Assembly (NCBI GenBank): GCA_029532625.1 | Contig: JARFXM010000006.1 | Location: forward strand, 2,666,001 to 2,730,000 | DNA length: 64,000 nt | Direction of reading: 5' to 3' | Source: Lomentospora prolificans | Taxonomy: Eukaryota > Ascomycota > Sordariomycetes > Microascales > Microascaceae | Part shown: positions 12,177-24,180 of the stretch, piece by piece | Numbering within the stretch: position 1 is the stretch's first letter | Layout of the letters: each line of letters opens with the position of its first letter | Notes under the pieces: model-generated | The model's database searches: none | What the model was told of the DNA's origin: nothing | Seen by the model: only the letters and a program-made list of their open reading frames with translations | Position numbers and translations under genes: made by a program

Positions 12177-14081
12177 TCAAGAATGTCCTTCCGGACAGGC
12201 TCCAACCCACTCGATATCACCGAGATCAATGCGCTTTTCTTTGCGCCAGTTGCAGTCTCGTCCCTTGTTCCATGGGCATTCTTTAGCCTTGATCGTCCTG
12301 TTGGAGTTGAAATGATCCCAATGACCCGTACTCCCTTGTGTGTGATTATATCCAAAACCATACTGTCGCTTCGGTCTAGTCAATTCTGGCATCTTCTCCG
12401 CATCAGACGCCACACCATGGCCCCGGCGCCTCTCGCCCAGGGCTGCCCACTTATCAAAATTGATCCGCTTCGAGGGTGGAGAGTAACGCGGCTGAGGTTG
12501 TACGTCTAGCTGCATGACTGCAGGAGGTTGCACCTTCTGCGCAGGGGGGGTGGGAGGCAAGTCATGGAAAAAGAAACCGTCGGCAGCGAGGTCGACATCG
12601 ACATCCTTGACGGTAAGCTCCTCATGGATGTTCTCATTGCCGACCACAACCATGGTGTCTCCAACCTTGGTCGATTCGCTCTCATGGCTCCAAGTCCTAG
12701 AGTTAAGCTCCTGCAATGTTGGCAAGTGCTCCTCCTCCTCCTCCTCGATATCTTCGTCCCAGATGTCGCTCCAGCTCTTGGAGACAGCGCCCTTGCCACG
12801 GCCACCGAAAGTGAACGACATGGCTGTGAGATTCTTGGGCTTGCCCATGGCAATGGGAAGCGAACCTGGCATAGTGGGTTGCTGGCGGGTGGGGCGCGAC
12901 GGACGAGAAGGCTGAGAGATGGCAAGGGATTGCATCGAGCCACCAAGTGTCGAGCCAAGCATCGACGAGATGGAAGGAGTTTGAATGGTAGCAGAGCACC
13001 AATCAGATGGCTCTTCAGACTTGGGGAAGAGCTCCTCCTCGTAGTCAGGTATGGCGCTCAATTGGCGGAATGCCTCTCTCGGGGTTGCCTGGAGTGCCTT
13101 CGCCCATGGGAATGCACCATGCTCAACCTGGGGACTCTGGATGGAGGGAGTGCGAAGGGGTTCCCTATTGGCGGTGGCCACAGTCCGTCGTTCAGCAGAG
13201 CAGAACTCGTCGAGAGACTCCTCCGTCGTCGTGAAACTGACCACATTCATTAGGGCCTCGCGAGCGCCAATCAATGATCGCTTCTTCGGGTCGAGGTTCA
13301 TGCATTGAACAATAACCTCGTAAGTGTCCTGGGACATTGTTGGGAAGACATCAAAGAGAGATTGCTTGTCGCGAGAGAAGTCGAGGAACAAGGGGTCGGT
13401 CTCAGTGGGCGTCGTGAAGGGATTGCGGGAGAAGAGGATGTTGAGCAGGCAGACACCGATAGCCCAGATATCGGCTTGGGCAGGCGAGTAGCCAGCGCCT
13501 GCCGAGTCGTACTGCTCCGGTGACATGTACCTGTCACTTCCCACAGTGGACTCGGTGGACCACTTGTCGGATGTGGCCAAGCCGAAGTCACCGAGCTTCA
13601 TTGAACCGGATTTGGTTAGGAAGATGTTTTCAGGCTTGATATCCCGGTGGTAGACGCCCTTGGCATGAATATACCTGACAGCATCCACGAGCTCGAGCAT
13701 GAACTGGCGCACATGTTCTGTCTCGAGCGGGCCGTGACCATCCCGGATGGCCTCGTACAAGTCACCCCGCGCACAGAACTCAAGAACGAGAAACTGGTGG
13801 GCATCCGTTTCGAAAGCGTGAAGAAGGTTGACAATGTTTGGGTGGGAGCCCAGTCGGCTGTGGAGTGCAAACTCCTCCGACCTCTCATCAACAGCGAAGT
13901 CGCTGGCGCCTTCGCCGGAGGCGGACCTCTTCGTCAGGCACTTGATTGCCACCGTTTCGCTAGTGACCAAATCCTTGGCCATGAAGACCATACCGAAGGA
14001 GCCATGGTTGAGAGGGGCGATGGTCTGATAACGACCATCCAGGATAACGCCATTGCTGAATGTATCCTTCAGACATGCCAT
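12177..14081 (-). CDS. Serine/threonine protein kinase, Ran1/Ksp1-like
   Basis: Cytoplasmic or nuclear protein kinase of 634 aa, uninterrupted. The catalytic domain spans about residues 17-330. It shows glycine loop GSFGMV (27-32), catalytic VAIK lysine (47), HRDIKPEN (145-152), DFG (165-167) and YMSPE in place of APE (186-189), so it looks active. The N-terminus MACLKDTFSNGVILDGRY fits the fungal Ran1/Ksp1/Sks1 group, which acts in nutrient signalling, filamentation and meiosis control. The Ser/Pro-rich tail ends in a conserved block, CNWRKEKRIDLGDIEWVG. I chose ATG 14081 because the frame upstream is non-conserved and reads like leader. The leader next to it is free of upstream ATG for about 300 nt. 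Which member of the group it represents is not decided. Confidence 0.9.
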   Translation of the reverse strand: MACLKDTFSNGVILDGRYQTIAPLNHGSFGMVFMAKDLVTSETVAIKCLTKRSASGEGASDFAVDERSEEFALHSRLGSHPNIVNLLHAFETDAHQFLVLEFCARGDLYEAIRDGHGPLETEHVRQFMLELVDAVRYIHAKGVYHRDIKPENIFLTKSGSMKLGDFGLATSDKWSTESTVGSDRYMSPEQYDSAGAGYSPAQADIWAIGVCLLNILFSRNPFTTPTETDPLFLDFSRDKQSLFDVFPTMSQDTYEVIVQCMNLDPKKRSLIGAREALMNVVSFTTTEESLDEFCSAERRTVATANREPLRTPSIQSPQVEHGAFPWAKALQATPREAFRQLSAIPDYEEELFPKSEEPSDWCSATIQTPSISSMLGSTLGGSMQSLAISQPSRPSRPTRQQPTMPGSLPIAMGKPKNLTAMSFTFGGRGKGAVSKSWSDIWDEDIEEEEEEHLPTLQELNSRTWSHESESTKVGDTMVVVGNENIHEELTVKDVDVDLAADGFFFHDLPPTPPAQKVQPPAVMQLDVQPQPRYSPPSKRINFDKWAALGERRRGHGVASDAEKMPELTRPKRQYGFGYNHTQGSTGHWDHFNSNRTIKAKECPWNKGRDCNWRKEKRIDLGDIEWVGACPEGHS

Positions 14082-17000
14082 TCTCAAAACTTTTTTTGTG
14101 AAGAAGCAAGCGGTGGATGATTGACAACAGTTCACCACCGGAGAAAGAAATCCTAGAGGGGACGACCGAAAAGGATAATGGTACAAGGCTTCCGGAAGAG
14201 TCGTCCTTACGAGGATATCTGGGGAAACAAAGAAAATAGTTGTAAAACGAAGCGGTACAGTGAGGTAACAAAATACAAAGAGATTTGTGATGAGCAAGGG
14301 TATATAAGCGAGTAGTGCGTTCAGGCTGTCGTCAAGCAAGGAGGATTTCCAAGGTCGAGCGGTGAGATGTACAGGATATGCGGAAAATAGCAAGGGACAT
14401 CCAACTCCAGGTCGTTCGTATCAGTGGTTCGTTCGAGTTATCGTGGCGTCGAGAGGTGGGACAAAAGAGAGTGTCGAAAAAAGTGAGGAGCAAGTTCGTA
14501 AGGTTGAAGAAACGTCGGACCGAGAGGCCCTTGAAAGAACAAAGGAAATCGTCGTTATAAGAACATCGGAGATAGGAAGAAGAGTTGCAAATAGGGTTGT
14601 CCAAGGATCGAGACCTTGCAAATGGTGGAGTTTAGAAGCGGTGGAGGACGGCACCGGTTCGGTCGAAGGGAGATCTCAAGACTCGAAAGTCCAGAGGAGA
14701 TCGGTTGTCGATGTGTATGTGAAGGTGAGTGCTGGTGAGTCAATAGAGCTGAGCTTAGAGCCCGCTCAGAATGCTCGTGTGCCAGTCGGCAAGGGCTACG
14801 CCCGACAACTAACTGGTGGCCGAAGAGAAAGCCACGGTGACGTTCTTGAGCCTAGGTTGACTAAGAGGCGATGAGGCACGGAACACGCTATCCCAATCCG
14901 TTTTGTCTTTGGTGTGTTTTGTATGATGGGACTTGAGGCCGGTCAGGAATCGTGCGATTAGTGATTAGTCGGTAATAGGCAGCAAGATAGGCAAGCGAAG
15001 GCGGAGCGGAAGACGGCAGTAATTACGAGTCGGCTTCGAGTAATATTGACTTTGAAGCACGGCACGACAGTCTTCAAGCAAAACGATCAAGGGAGTCTCT
15101 CTCTCAAACTGCAACAGCGAATATACTCGATCTCGTGAGGAGGGCGCGGAGGTCGTGGCCGAGTCGGCGTCGCCGGGGGAGGAACAAGTCACAGAAAAGG
15201 GGGATCTCGGGTGTGATAGGGCGATGGATGAGAGCAGGTAAGGCTCGAAGATTAGTAGACGGACTTGAAGGCGATGCTGCGTTATAATGAATGAGAAGGA
15301 GCTGGCGAGAAGAGAAAGAGAGGCCTTGGTGATGACTCTACGGAAGCAAAGAGAGGAGGGGAGAAGGCACTGGAATGGTGAGGAACGATCCAAGTAATAA
15401 GGTGGGCGTGACCAGGAAGGATGGCAGGGTCTCAGCCAGGTCCGGGCGAACACGACGCCCTCCGTAGCTGAGTGTATTTCCTGGGCAAATTATGGTTGCA
15501 GAGTACTTTCCCAATACTTAGTACATGACGAACTATGGGCTCTGTGCGGTCCACGACTGTCACAACACATAAAATAGAAACTGGGGAACCTGGGCGCCTG
15601 GGGGGAGACCGCTCTTGTCGACAAGGGGTGGCGTGGTCAGAGGAGAGTGGCCGGGAAGGACTGGGCGGTGACCTCTGCAGGGATTGGCACAGAGGGAGCA
15701 AAGTAACCGTCCACACGACTAAACGGAACGATAAAAGCACACCAACATTTTACGGAGGCTCCGTTTTGGGCCCGGATGGTGGGTGGAGACAAGCTGGACA
15801 TTGGCTGGTGATAAGAGTACCTTCGTAGGATGGCGGCAAATGGCACTAGAGTGGGTCGATCAGTTGTCTCTCCTGTTTGCGAGTGTTGTCATTGGGCTCC
15901 CCAATTGAGAATCCAGAACCATCCCTGGCCATTTGGTCATGCTTCCCACACTGTGCTCAGGCAATTCCCTGCTCAAGGTACAAAGCTCTACGCACCAAGT
16001 ACCCAATGCTCTTGCGTGAAACACCATTCTTGCAGCAGTAACATAAAGTCACTTCCTGGACACAGTCTTGTATCTCCCTCAGCGATGTAAACAGAGGCCG
16101 ACGCCTCAGGCAGACCAAAGCCAAGGCCGATGCGTTCCTCGTCTTAATTGATCCAGGAGGGCGTTGGCAACCGAATCCGCACGATCAAGTGATAACCGGC
16201 CACATTCAAGCTCCTGGCAGTTCGAGTCCGAGGAAGGTCAAGTGTGAGTCCAGGGTAATCCTGTGGTGTTTTGTCAAGACAGGGTTGACACTCATAGTCC
16301 ATGCTTGCAGAATTGATTTTGAGCCAGAAACAACAGTTTAAACTCCAGAGGCACCGTCGTTGATAGCCTGAGAACAAGCTCCCTTGATTGTTGTGTTCCA
16401 TGATCAATGATGGGAAGGCTCCTGTGTCCGAGGATGCCGCCCACCTCCACCCACTGCAACACTGCCACCACTTGCGTTCATCATCGACTATGCACACAGT
16501 GCGAAGTAGTCAAGGGTGGCGTTACACTTTCGCACACCGCCTGGTTCAGTGATGGGGATCACTTCATGCAGGCTCGGCGGATGGGCGAATGAGCGAAGAG
16601 CCGAATTGGATAAGAGTTAGTACCTGGGAACCCCAGCCCCAACCAGGACGCTGGCAGAGATCCTCTCCTTACACTCCGTATCCAGTGCTTGGGACATCAC
16701 AATTCACGGAATATCAATCTAGAGACGAGTGGAACCTGTGCTAGACTGGGATTGAGTAGTAGCTTATTAGCGCAAGTGCCCGATAGTCAACTTCTGTCCA
16801 CAGATAAGGAGATAGTGACGATCAGGTGTGAAGCAATACCGTGGAGAGCGCCCTTGAGCTCTACAAGTTAGTTTACTTGGAGTGGCGCCCACTTGGAGCA
16901 GGAGTGTGTACACGGGTGACCATTTATTGAACCATAACGAGGATGAACGTGGCCCGTTAGGTTTGGGACGGAAAGAGGCTAAGGCCGATACCAAGCTAGC

Positions 17001-19966
17001 ACATGTTGCAGTGGACGGTGCGGTTCAGCTTCGTGGCACCATTGGGGCCATCCTCCCAATTCAAGTTATTGTGGCGCCCCCCTTGCGTGCTCTAAAATCG
17101 ACCTGGTGACTGTGCATGCAGGGCACTAGTCCGGACTGATGAGTTAGCTGCACCTCTCCACGCCGACCATAATTTCCTGGGCTCTTGACATCACTTGTGA
17201 AGGACTGCGACGCGGCCTTCCTTGGAATCGCGTTCAAGCGGCCAGCTGGGTAAAATTTGCGCACGGTCGACCCCCGCCGCCAAACAACAGCTTTTCGACT
17301 CTGGACAGGTGGTACCTTCATTTCCAATCCAAATCGAGTTCTTGCACGATAATTCGCGTGATATTACCAGCTCGTCGAAGGAGGTTTCGTGGGACCGAAT
17401 TGGGGCGGAATTGAGGGAACAAAAACGTGAATGTAGTAGAAGACGAGGTGGCATTTGTGCTCTATTCTATTCTCGAAGAATCGTAGTTAATGGATGCTCC
17501 TCCACGAAATCGAGAAATCCAGGCACGGTTGGTGTGGACTATCTCTAAAGAGGCAAGAGTAGAAACGGAGCAGTCCGTTTGGTGAACGATCTGCCTGTGC
17601 ACAATCCTCCGGTCCCTCCCGTTGATGCTATTACTTTATGATCGACTTGGGAGTTTGGCGAGGCAAGCAAATCCAGAGGGTTCCGTAAGTTTCTGTTTCA
17701 TCTTCAACAGCTCAGGTACCAGATCATTGGCTGGGGGGAGATGAGCCCTCCTTGTGCTGCACTCCTTTCGACCTGCAGGTCCATAAAAGTTTCATCGAGA
17801 TCAATACGACTTGCAAACGGTACGTATCCTGCTCACCTGCGCCTGGATGACACTGGATCCGGCCGGTGGAGAACGTGCCTGGACTGGTGGGCAATTCAGC
17901 AGGCCATTTTGGGCCGCTCAGTACTTGATGAGGAAACGGTAACTTCGCCTTTTGACGTTGGATGGGTTTTGGGACAGGTAGCCCAGGCTTAGCGATACGC
18001 CTGCTGGCCTGAACCATCCGCTTGTGCAGCTTTGGCGAAGACCCTGCATTCCCGTCTCAGCAAGTTGGGACAAACAAGCACGAAGACGAACAAGTGTCGA
18101 TAGACGCAGCAAGCTGTCTCTCACTCTCGAAGCATATGTGTCCTACAGGCCGACGAAATCGAGTTGCTAAAGCAACTGGTTGGGCATATACAAAAAGGTG
18201 AGGAAACACATCATAGAATCAGAGTACCGCTTTTGAACACATGGGCGCGGCATGGTGGTTTCACAGAGGCTTCCGGCCTATCTAGTGGACGAGATCAATG
18301 ATTGAGCAATTGTTATTGCTGGCGGTGTCCAACTTGTAGCTGGCTAGTACTATCGACGTTGTTCAATTCCTCAGCGTCGGCCCAAGGGGAGTGTCAGGTA
18401 CCGTGGGTTGCTCCGACTGGGATCCTCGCCAATGTTTCGATCCGGTCGAAAATGTTTATGCTTTCCGGATTAAGAGCGGTGGACGGGGAGAGGGGATGAA
18501 CAGCACGCCGTGAAGCCTATTTCAGTCATCGGCTGGAAAGTCGCCACGTTGATGCCATGGCTTGAACGGCTGTGGAGCCCATTGCGTGTCATTGACTTTT
18601 CCAGGTGGCAGGGAGGAGTCGAAGATGCTGGAAGCTCGTGACCAATTAATAAGCTCTTTCTCCACGGGGCTCGATGAATAATAACACATTCAATCCATCA
18701 TTGTTGGGACGCTTTCAATGTTGTTGTTATCGCCCAGCCCTGATCCCCTGGGATGGCCGCGCCAGCCGCCGAGTGCATCCGCACCCACCTCCAGGGCATG
18801 GAAGTCTTTCTCACGTTTTGACATTGATGTGAGATCTTGGTAGGTCCCGTCGTCTCTTTCTCTAGCCAGCTTCGCCGGGTAAACAAATGAAGACAACAGC
18901 GGGCTCGGGTATTACTGAGTGCGACAAGTACATCCCCAATTTGGTGGTATTGGCAACAACATCATGCCGTTTCTGTTTATACACTGCAGGAGGCAGTCAG
19001 CCACTCTTCTTTGGTCTTGGGTTTGTTAGGCCGGCCCAGCCACTAGGCTGCTGGCTATTCCTGTGGAGCGGACACTGAGCTGGTGAAATATCCCCCCTAT
19101 CAGGATCGCGCAACCCTCCATCCTCTGAACACCCAAGCATCAGATTCCCCTCACCGCCACTTCTCAAATTAACCGGACCGCACCACAAGGGGATGAAGTT
19201 GTCGCAGTCTCTTGGAACACTCGGCCCCATCGTCGTGGGGTTTCCTGTCCTCTTGTGAGATTGGATGATGCTCCACCTTCCGAGACTGTCCTTGCTTCCG
19301 CCACCTGCCCTACCCGTTCGGAACATCGCGACTCGTTCCCTGCATATTTCGATCGAGGGGCGGTTGGGACTTTCCAAAGACAGTGCAACATCGTCTGCGC
19401 AACGATCCAAATCGGTAAGCCCTTGATGCCAGATCTGCATTAGTTCAGTACGAAATGGCTAGGGTTAGCATGGCTGGAAGAGCATACCGCCTTTTTTTTT
19501 CGTTTACTGAAATTTTTTCTGGGCCCTCTCATTGATGATATTGAAGCACGTTGCATGTTTCTCTGCTTTGTGTTGAAGGAAGACCTTGTGCTGTATGAGG
19601 TCGGCCATCGACCTACATGGTTTAGCGGAACAAGTATGTTGCTGGCCCCGGCTTTGGCGTTAGCTTTACTTTCTCCCCTACCCGCATGAACCCGCATAGT
19701 AGTTTAGGGAGCCAGATGCAACTCCCGTCAACACACGTACATGCATCTCCGCGAGGTTAGTAAAATACCGGCCGGATTCGGGTAGCAATACGGACGAGAA
19801 AGGCTGGAAGGGAAAGAAAAGAAGAATTTTTCTTTCTTCTCGCCGTGATATCATTCGCTCGCGCTCACTGAACCGGACCTGAAAATCCAAAGCCGACACT
19901 TTTTCGACCCCTCACCGCCTTAGAAGTAAACCCTCTTGCTCCGGTAAACAGGGTTTATTTGCCAGG
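14082..19966. other. Large gene-free region between kinase and UTR4
   Basis: Nearly 5.9 kb without a supportable gene. The first 1.3 kb next to the kinase is CT-rich on the minus strand and probably contains its promoter and a long 5' leader. From about 15.5 to 19.9 kb base composition is unremarkable and the open frames are short and of random character. I saw no tRNA, inverted-repeat element or transposase-like motif. UTR4 would be driven from the right end. Confidence 0.4.
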
Positions 19967-21002
19967 ATGGACACCCGGTCTCCCAAGGTTGTTTTGCTTG
20001 ATATTGGTACGAGTTTCCTTGCCCGACAATTGGTCTGTAAACAATCTTGATAGACGAGAGCCTAATTTCCGCCATTTTGCTAGAGGGTACTGTTTGTCCC
20101 ATCTCCTTCGTGAAGGATGTTCTCGTAGGTTTTTGCCCCTCACCGCCATCGCGGATTTTGTCAACCCCCTTCGCGGGAGATTGTCTCGGGAGATTACATG
20201 CTCCTTGAAGTGCTTTGCAGAGCATGCGCGGCTCCTCTTGGCCCAGGTGGATGGCCCAAAAAAAAGCCCAGTTCCGATTTTGACGCGGCTCCCCTGCTCC
20301 ATTATGCGAGTGGTGACGCTTAGCCAGCAGGTCGAAGCGGTGACGCGGTTGCTAATCAACAATTCGTCCCAGTTTCCGTATGCTCTCCAAGCTCTCTCCG
20401 AGGGGCTAGATTCGCTCTGGGACAGCCCGGGCTTCGCGCAGTACAGACAAGCCTTTCCGGAGGAGTTTCGGTCAGACCAGGCCACCTTTAAAGCCCACGT
20501 CGAAGACCTTGTCGCCAAGGACCTGAAGGTCCCGTACCTCAAGGCTCTCCAGGGCTATCTCTGGGAAGAGGGTTACCGGGCCGGCAGCCTCCGAGCTCCT
20601 CTCTTTGACGATGTCGGTCCTGCGTTGGTTTCCTGGCATGCCGCGGGCTTGACTATCATGATCTATTCATCCGGTTCCGTTCCCGCCCAGAAGCTGCTCT
20701 TCGGGCATACCACGGCCCAGCCGTCTGATATGACACCTCTTATCACGGATTGGTTCGACACCGTCAACGCGGGGTCTAAAGTCGACTCTGCGAGCTATAC
20801 AAAAATTATCTCTAACTACCCGGCCATCCGGCCAGATGAATGGCTCTTCCTCAGCGATAACCTAAAGGAGGTTGAGGCTGCTAAGGCCGCTGGTATGCGT
20901 AGTTTGCCCGTGGTGCGGCCTGGGAATGCCCCTCTTGATGACAACCTGGCCTTAGAGTCCGCAGTACGGAATTTCAGTGAATTGAAATTACTGGCCGAGT
21001 AA
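19967..21002 (+). CDS. utr4: Enolase-phosphatase E1 (methionine salvage)
   Basis: Bifunctional enolase-phosphatase of the HAD superfamily that converts 2,3-diketo-5-methylthiopentyl-1-phosphate in the methionine salvage pathway, in the cytosol. Three exons (19967-20006, 20084-20124, 20373-21002) give 236 aa, a normal length. The split start spells KVVLLDIEGTVCPISFVKDV, where DIEGT is the HAD motif I variant of this family. It is followed by FPYAL and the later motif IMIYSSGSVPAQKLL (motif II) and WLFLSDNLKEVEAAKAAGM (motif III/IV region). The first two exons are only 40 and 41 nt, so automated predictors could easily miss them. Intron 2 is long for this window (248 nt). It is convergent with BMT2. 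Confidence 0.95.
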
Positions 21003-21824
21003 ACATACGGAAGAAGGGTCCCTCCTAAGGTTAGCTGGTCCCATCACCGCGACCGACCTCCATCGCTAGTGCTCTTCTATCGAGAGTTCTCCCTTATACT
21101 TGTCACATATTTGACAGAGCTGGATCGGTTCACCATGTCGTTCTCACTATGTGTAGCAGTTGGGGAGATTAGACTAGAGTATTTGCTCAATTGACTAGAT
21201 GTCCCGGAAAATCTCAGCATGAAGAACCGGCTTTGTTGCTAGGAGCCGTACTGTCTCAGTATTCTCGTTGAAATGATAGAATTCTGTGAATTGATGGAGG
21301 GCTGTCCCAGAAGATGATCCCTTTCCCTTGGTCCGACTACATGAAACACCTAGCGAGTCCACTATGCCATGTCGTCAGGGGAGACTGAGAAGCGTACGGC
21401 CTGCCAAAATGACGTATACTTGGTCCATCGAACGATTGTACACTCTTCCACATCAGAGAGGGGGAGGCTTGGAGCCTCTCACGTTTTGTACCTTGGTCCC
21501 TGCTCCCTGCTTCCGGCGCCTATCCGGGTTGTCGATATCGGTTTTCACTATAATAAGCTTCGAAAAGGTTGCTGACTGCCTCAGGACACCAGCTGAGATG
21601 ACAAGGAAAGCGGAGTCGGGCGAGTTCCTGCGTCAAGCGAAGATGAGTGATTCCTCTGATAGGGAAATCCACTCGATTAGAGATGAGTCTGGAGATCCGT
21701 GGCGTAGTTTGTAACCGTATCGGAGTAAGCTTGCCTCCTCTCCTGCAGTGGAACGAGCGACGTGTCTCGTTCCTGTACTCTCAAATCTTGTCGTACGAAG
21801 CGCAACCAACGCAATTTCATTCCA
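21003..21824. other. Intergenic region between convergent UTR4 and BMT2
   Basis: About 820 nt between two gene 3' ends. Short frames here lack coding character and no RNA gene was recognised. Confidence 0.45.
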
Positions 21825-22703
21825 TCAGCTTTTGTGGCTCTCTGAAGTCTTTAAGACGACTGCGAAATTGTTTCTCTTGGCCCCGGGATTGATTTCCTTC
21901 TTTGGGAATGGGCGGGTTGGTGATGCCGTGGCGGTGTCTCGCCGCCAGAGGGAGTAATAGAGCTTCCCGGTGACCTTACGTTGGACCTTCGAGAATCCGA
22001 GGGAGTGCATTATATCGGTAAACAGCTCCTCCGAGCAGTAGCGCGAGTTCAAAAGACAACTTTTAGGCAAGACGATAAAAATGGAGGGCAACAGTCGCAA
22101 CGTGAGCAGGGCCGGATCCGGAACTCGAAGGAAGGCCGTTGCATGTCGCAGCATGTCGCCTCGTCCGGCAGGCTCGGGAACGAAGTTAAGAACCAAACTG
22201 AGAGAGATAATATCAAAGCAATCACTATCACCAGGCGGTAAAGGCCTCTCCATGAAATCTTGCTGCAAGATTCCCGGGGCCTGACTGTTGAGATCGATAC
22301 GCTCCGTCTCAAAATAACCGCTGGTAGCGCAAGCATTGGTTGTGCTCAAGGCTCCCACTTCCAGCATCCGTATCCGCGGAAATCTGGAGCGGTCATCTGT
22401 ACTCGAAATAGAATGTTTGATCCACTCTAGTAGAACCCTTGAGCTATCTCCGCCGCGACCTTTGCTCTGTCCCAAGAGACTGGCCTGCTGGTATCGCTCG
22501 AGGCCCCCTAGGGCCGTAATTTCCGCGGAGGCAGCTTTGGCTGTAGTCTCATCACCTTCCTTAACGGCTTTCTGTCGCTTCTTTTCTAGATGATGGTGTC
22601 TATTTATCAACGTTCTTGCGGCCCTCCGGGAGAACGCCGCGTTGACTGGTCTCGCGGTTGGCGGCCGTCCCCGAGAGAGACTCTTCTTCCGTGTTACACC
22701 CAT
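21825..22703 (-). CDS. bmt2: 25S rRNA adenine-N1 methyltransferase Bmt2
   Basis: Nucleolar SAM-dependent methyltransferase that in yeast makes m1A at position 2142 of 25S rRNA. Single exon, 292 aa, in the range of fungal Bmt2. The basic N-terminus (MGVTRKKSLSRGRPP) is followed by LGGLERYQQASLLGQ, a conserved Bmt2 block. The SAM-binding region follows with MLEVGALSTTNAC, RIDLNSQAPGILQQDFMERP and DIISLSLVLNFVPEP, then the C-terminal GFSKVQRKVTGKLYYSLW. It is divergent from the L25 gene, with 370 bp between the start codons, which suggests a shared promoter for two ribosome-related genes. Site specificity is inferred from the orthologue. Confidence 0.92.
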   Translation of the reverse strand: MGVTRKKSLSRGRPPTARPVNAAFSRRAARTLINRHHHLEKKRQKAVKEGDETTAKAASAEITALGGLERYQQASLLGQSKGRGGDSSRVLLEWIKHSISSTDDRSRFPRIRMLEVGALSTTNACATSGYFETERIDLNSQAPGILQQDFMERPLPPGDSDCFDIISLSLVLNFVPEPAGRGDMLRHATAFLRVPDPALLTLRLLPSIFIVLPKSCLLNSRYCSEELFTDIMHSLGFSKVQRKVTGKLYYSLWRRDTATASPTRPFPKKEINPGAKRNNFAVVLKTSESHKS

Positions 22704-23073
22704 CGTGTATTAGTCGGATAGAACTAAAACATTGGATAAAATAGCAAGAAATATTGAAAAGAGAAATTTAGACTACCTGAATGGTACATATAGACTTACA
22801 AACTTACCTTTCGGAGCTAATATCAACGAGGTCGCTTCTTCGGACCCAGGTCCCTCCCGTTCTAACATGGCAAGACTTCGGTTGAATATACCGAATCGGG
22901 GTAACCTCACAGCCCCACGCGAGCCACCACAGCCAAACCCTAACCAAAATCACAGTCTCTTCTTTTCTCGGGGGATTTTCTCTTTTTTTGACATTACCTC
23001 CCCTCAACAACGACTCTATCGCCAACTTTTGCAACACTCGTCGGCCACAGGACATTGTCGCAACACCATCACA
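22704..23073. promoter_or_regulatory. Shared divergent promoter of BMT2 and ribosomal protein L25
   Basis: A 370-bp region between the start codons of two divergent ribosome-linked genes. It contains CT-rich DNA on the L25 side. No specific transcription-factor site is claimed. Confidence 0.6.
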
Positions 23074-23826
23074 ATGGCGTCTTCCAAGGATCAGAAGAAA
23101 GGTACAGGATGATTTTTTTCTCGTATTTCCGACAGCGCGTACCGTCTCCGCCATAATGCTCTCGAATTTCTCGCGGGAAAGGCATCATGCAGCAGCAGAT
23201 TTTGCGAGTTCTGTTTCAGGGCGATTGCTGATGCTTTAATCTTTTTAGGTGTCTCCAAGACATCCAAGGGCTCCAAGCAGGCCACCTCTGCTGCTAAGGC
23301 TGTCCTCAAGGGAGTATGCATCACCCTTATCTTCGTATCGCTTTATTTTTTTTGGACCTCTAGGCTCACTGTCGCCCACAGGTTCACTCTCACCAGAAGC
23401 GCAAGGCCCGCTACACGACCTCCTTCCACCGCCCCAACACCCTCAAGCTCGCCCGTACCCCCAAGTACCCTAGGAAGTCGATTCCTCATGAGCCTCGCCT
23501 CGATGAGCACAAGGTCGTCGTCCACCCTCTCAACACCGAGAGCGCTATGAAGAAGATTGAGGAGAACAACACCCTCGTCTTCATCGTCGACGTTAAGGCC
23601 AACAAGGCCCAGATCAAGCTTGCCCTCAAGAAGCTCTACGACATCGACACCGTCAAGATCAACACTCTCATCAGGTTAGTGGAACTCTCATCTATGCTCC
23701 CGTCATCCGACATGTTTTCTGACACATGTTCGCAATAGGCCCGATGGTTCCAAGAAGGCCTATGCCCGTCTCACCCGCGATGTCGATGCCCTTGACATTG
23801 CTGCCAACAAGCTCGGTCTTGTATAA
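23074..23826 (+). CDS. rpl25: 60S ribosomal protein L25 (uL23)
   Basis: Large-subunit ribosomal protein at the polypeptide exit site, where it contacts the signal recognition particle and other nascent-chain factors. Four exons (23074-23101, 23249-23313, 23382-23674, 23739-23826) give 157 aa. The spliced product has the usual Lys/Ala-rich N-terminus, then VHSHQKRKARYTTSFHRP, PKYPRKSIPHEPRLDEHKVV and NTLVFIVDVKANKAQIK, and ends TRDVDALDIAANKLGLV. Very short first exons are typical of fungal ribosomal protein genes. Codon use is strongly biased to C-ending codons, as expected for high expression. Confidence 0.97.
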
Positions 23827-24180
23827 GGCGGGGAAGTGCGCATTGCTAGCATGGCATCTTGTTTTTAATCCATTTATATGGTATGAAAAATTGGAAGGCG
23901 TTCTGTGGACATTGTGATTCCTAGGTATGGAGTGCAAAAGTAGCACTAAACAATCAAGTCTGAATGTAGACTCGGGAACAAGCCCACTCCGTTGCGATGT
24001 CAGCGCATATTCCTCTTTTGACTTGCAATGTCTTCTATCGTACAGTATGTGATATGTGAAGTACTTCCGCAGCGTCTATAATGGCTTCAACTGCCGGACC
24101 TAAGCTCCATGAACAAGATGTTGTACAGGCTGGATTAAATACAGTAATGCCGAATCCCACCATCGTCAAGATTCCTTCGT
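23827..24180. other. Intergenic region between convergent L25 and TIM8
   Basis: About 350 nt, AT-rich, between two gene 3' ends; no gene was seen. Confidence 0.4.

Noticed and set aside
12528..13253. A 241-codon plus-strand frame inside the kinase gene
   Set aside because: Antisense shadow of a well-supported kinase frame.
14362..14874. A 170-codon plus-strand frame opposite the kinase leader
   Set aside because: It is antisense to purine/pyrimidine-biased leader DNA and has no family features.
14965..15453. A 162-codon minus-strand frame upstream of the kinase
   Set aside because: Low-complexity Ser/Leu/Pro composition from CT-rich DNA, with no recognisable motif; more likely leader or promoter.
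18997..19440. A 147-codon minus-strand frame in the gene-free region before UTR4
   Set aside because: No recognisable motif, no splice context and random-looking composition.
15500..19900. Possible degraded transposon or repeat-induced mutation in the large gap
   Set aside because: I saw no AT-skewed blocks, terminal repeats or transposase-like fragments.
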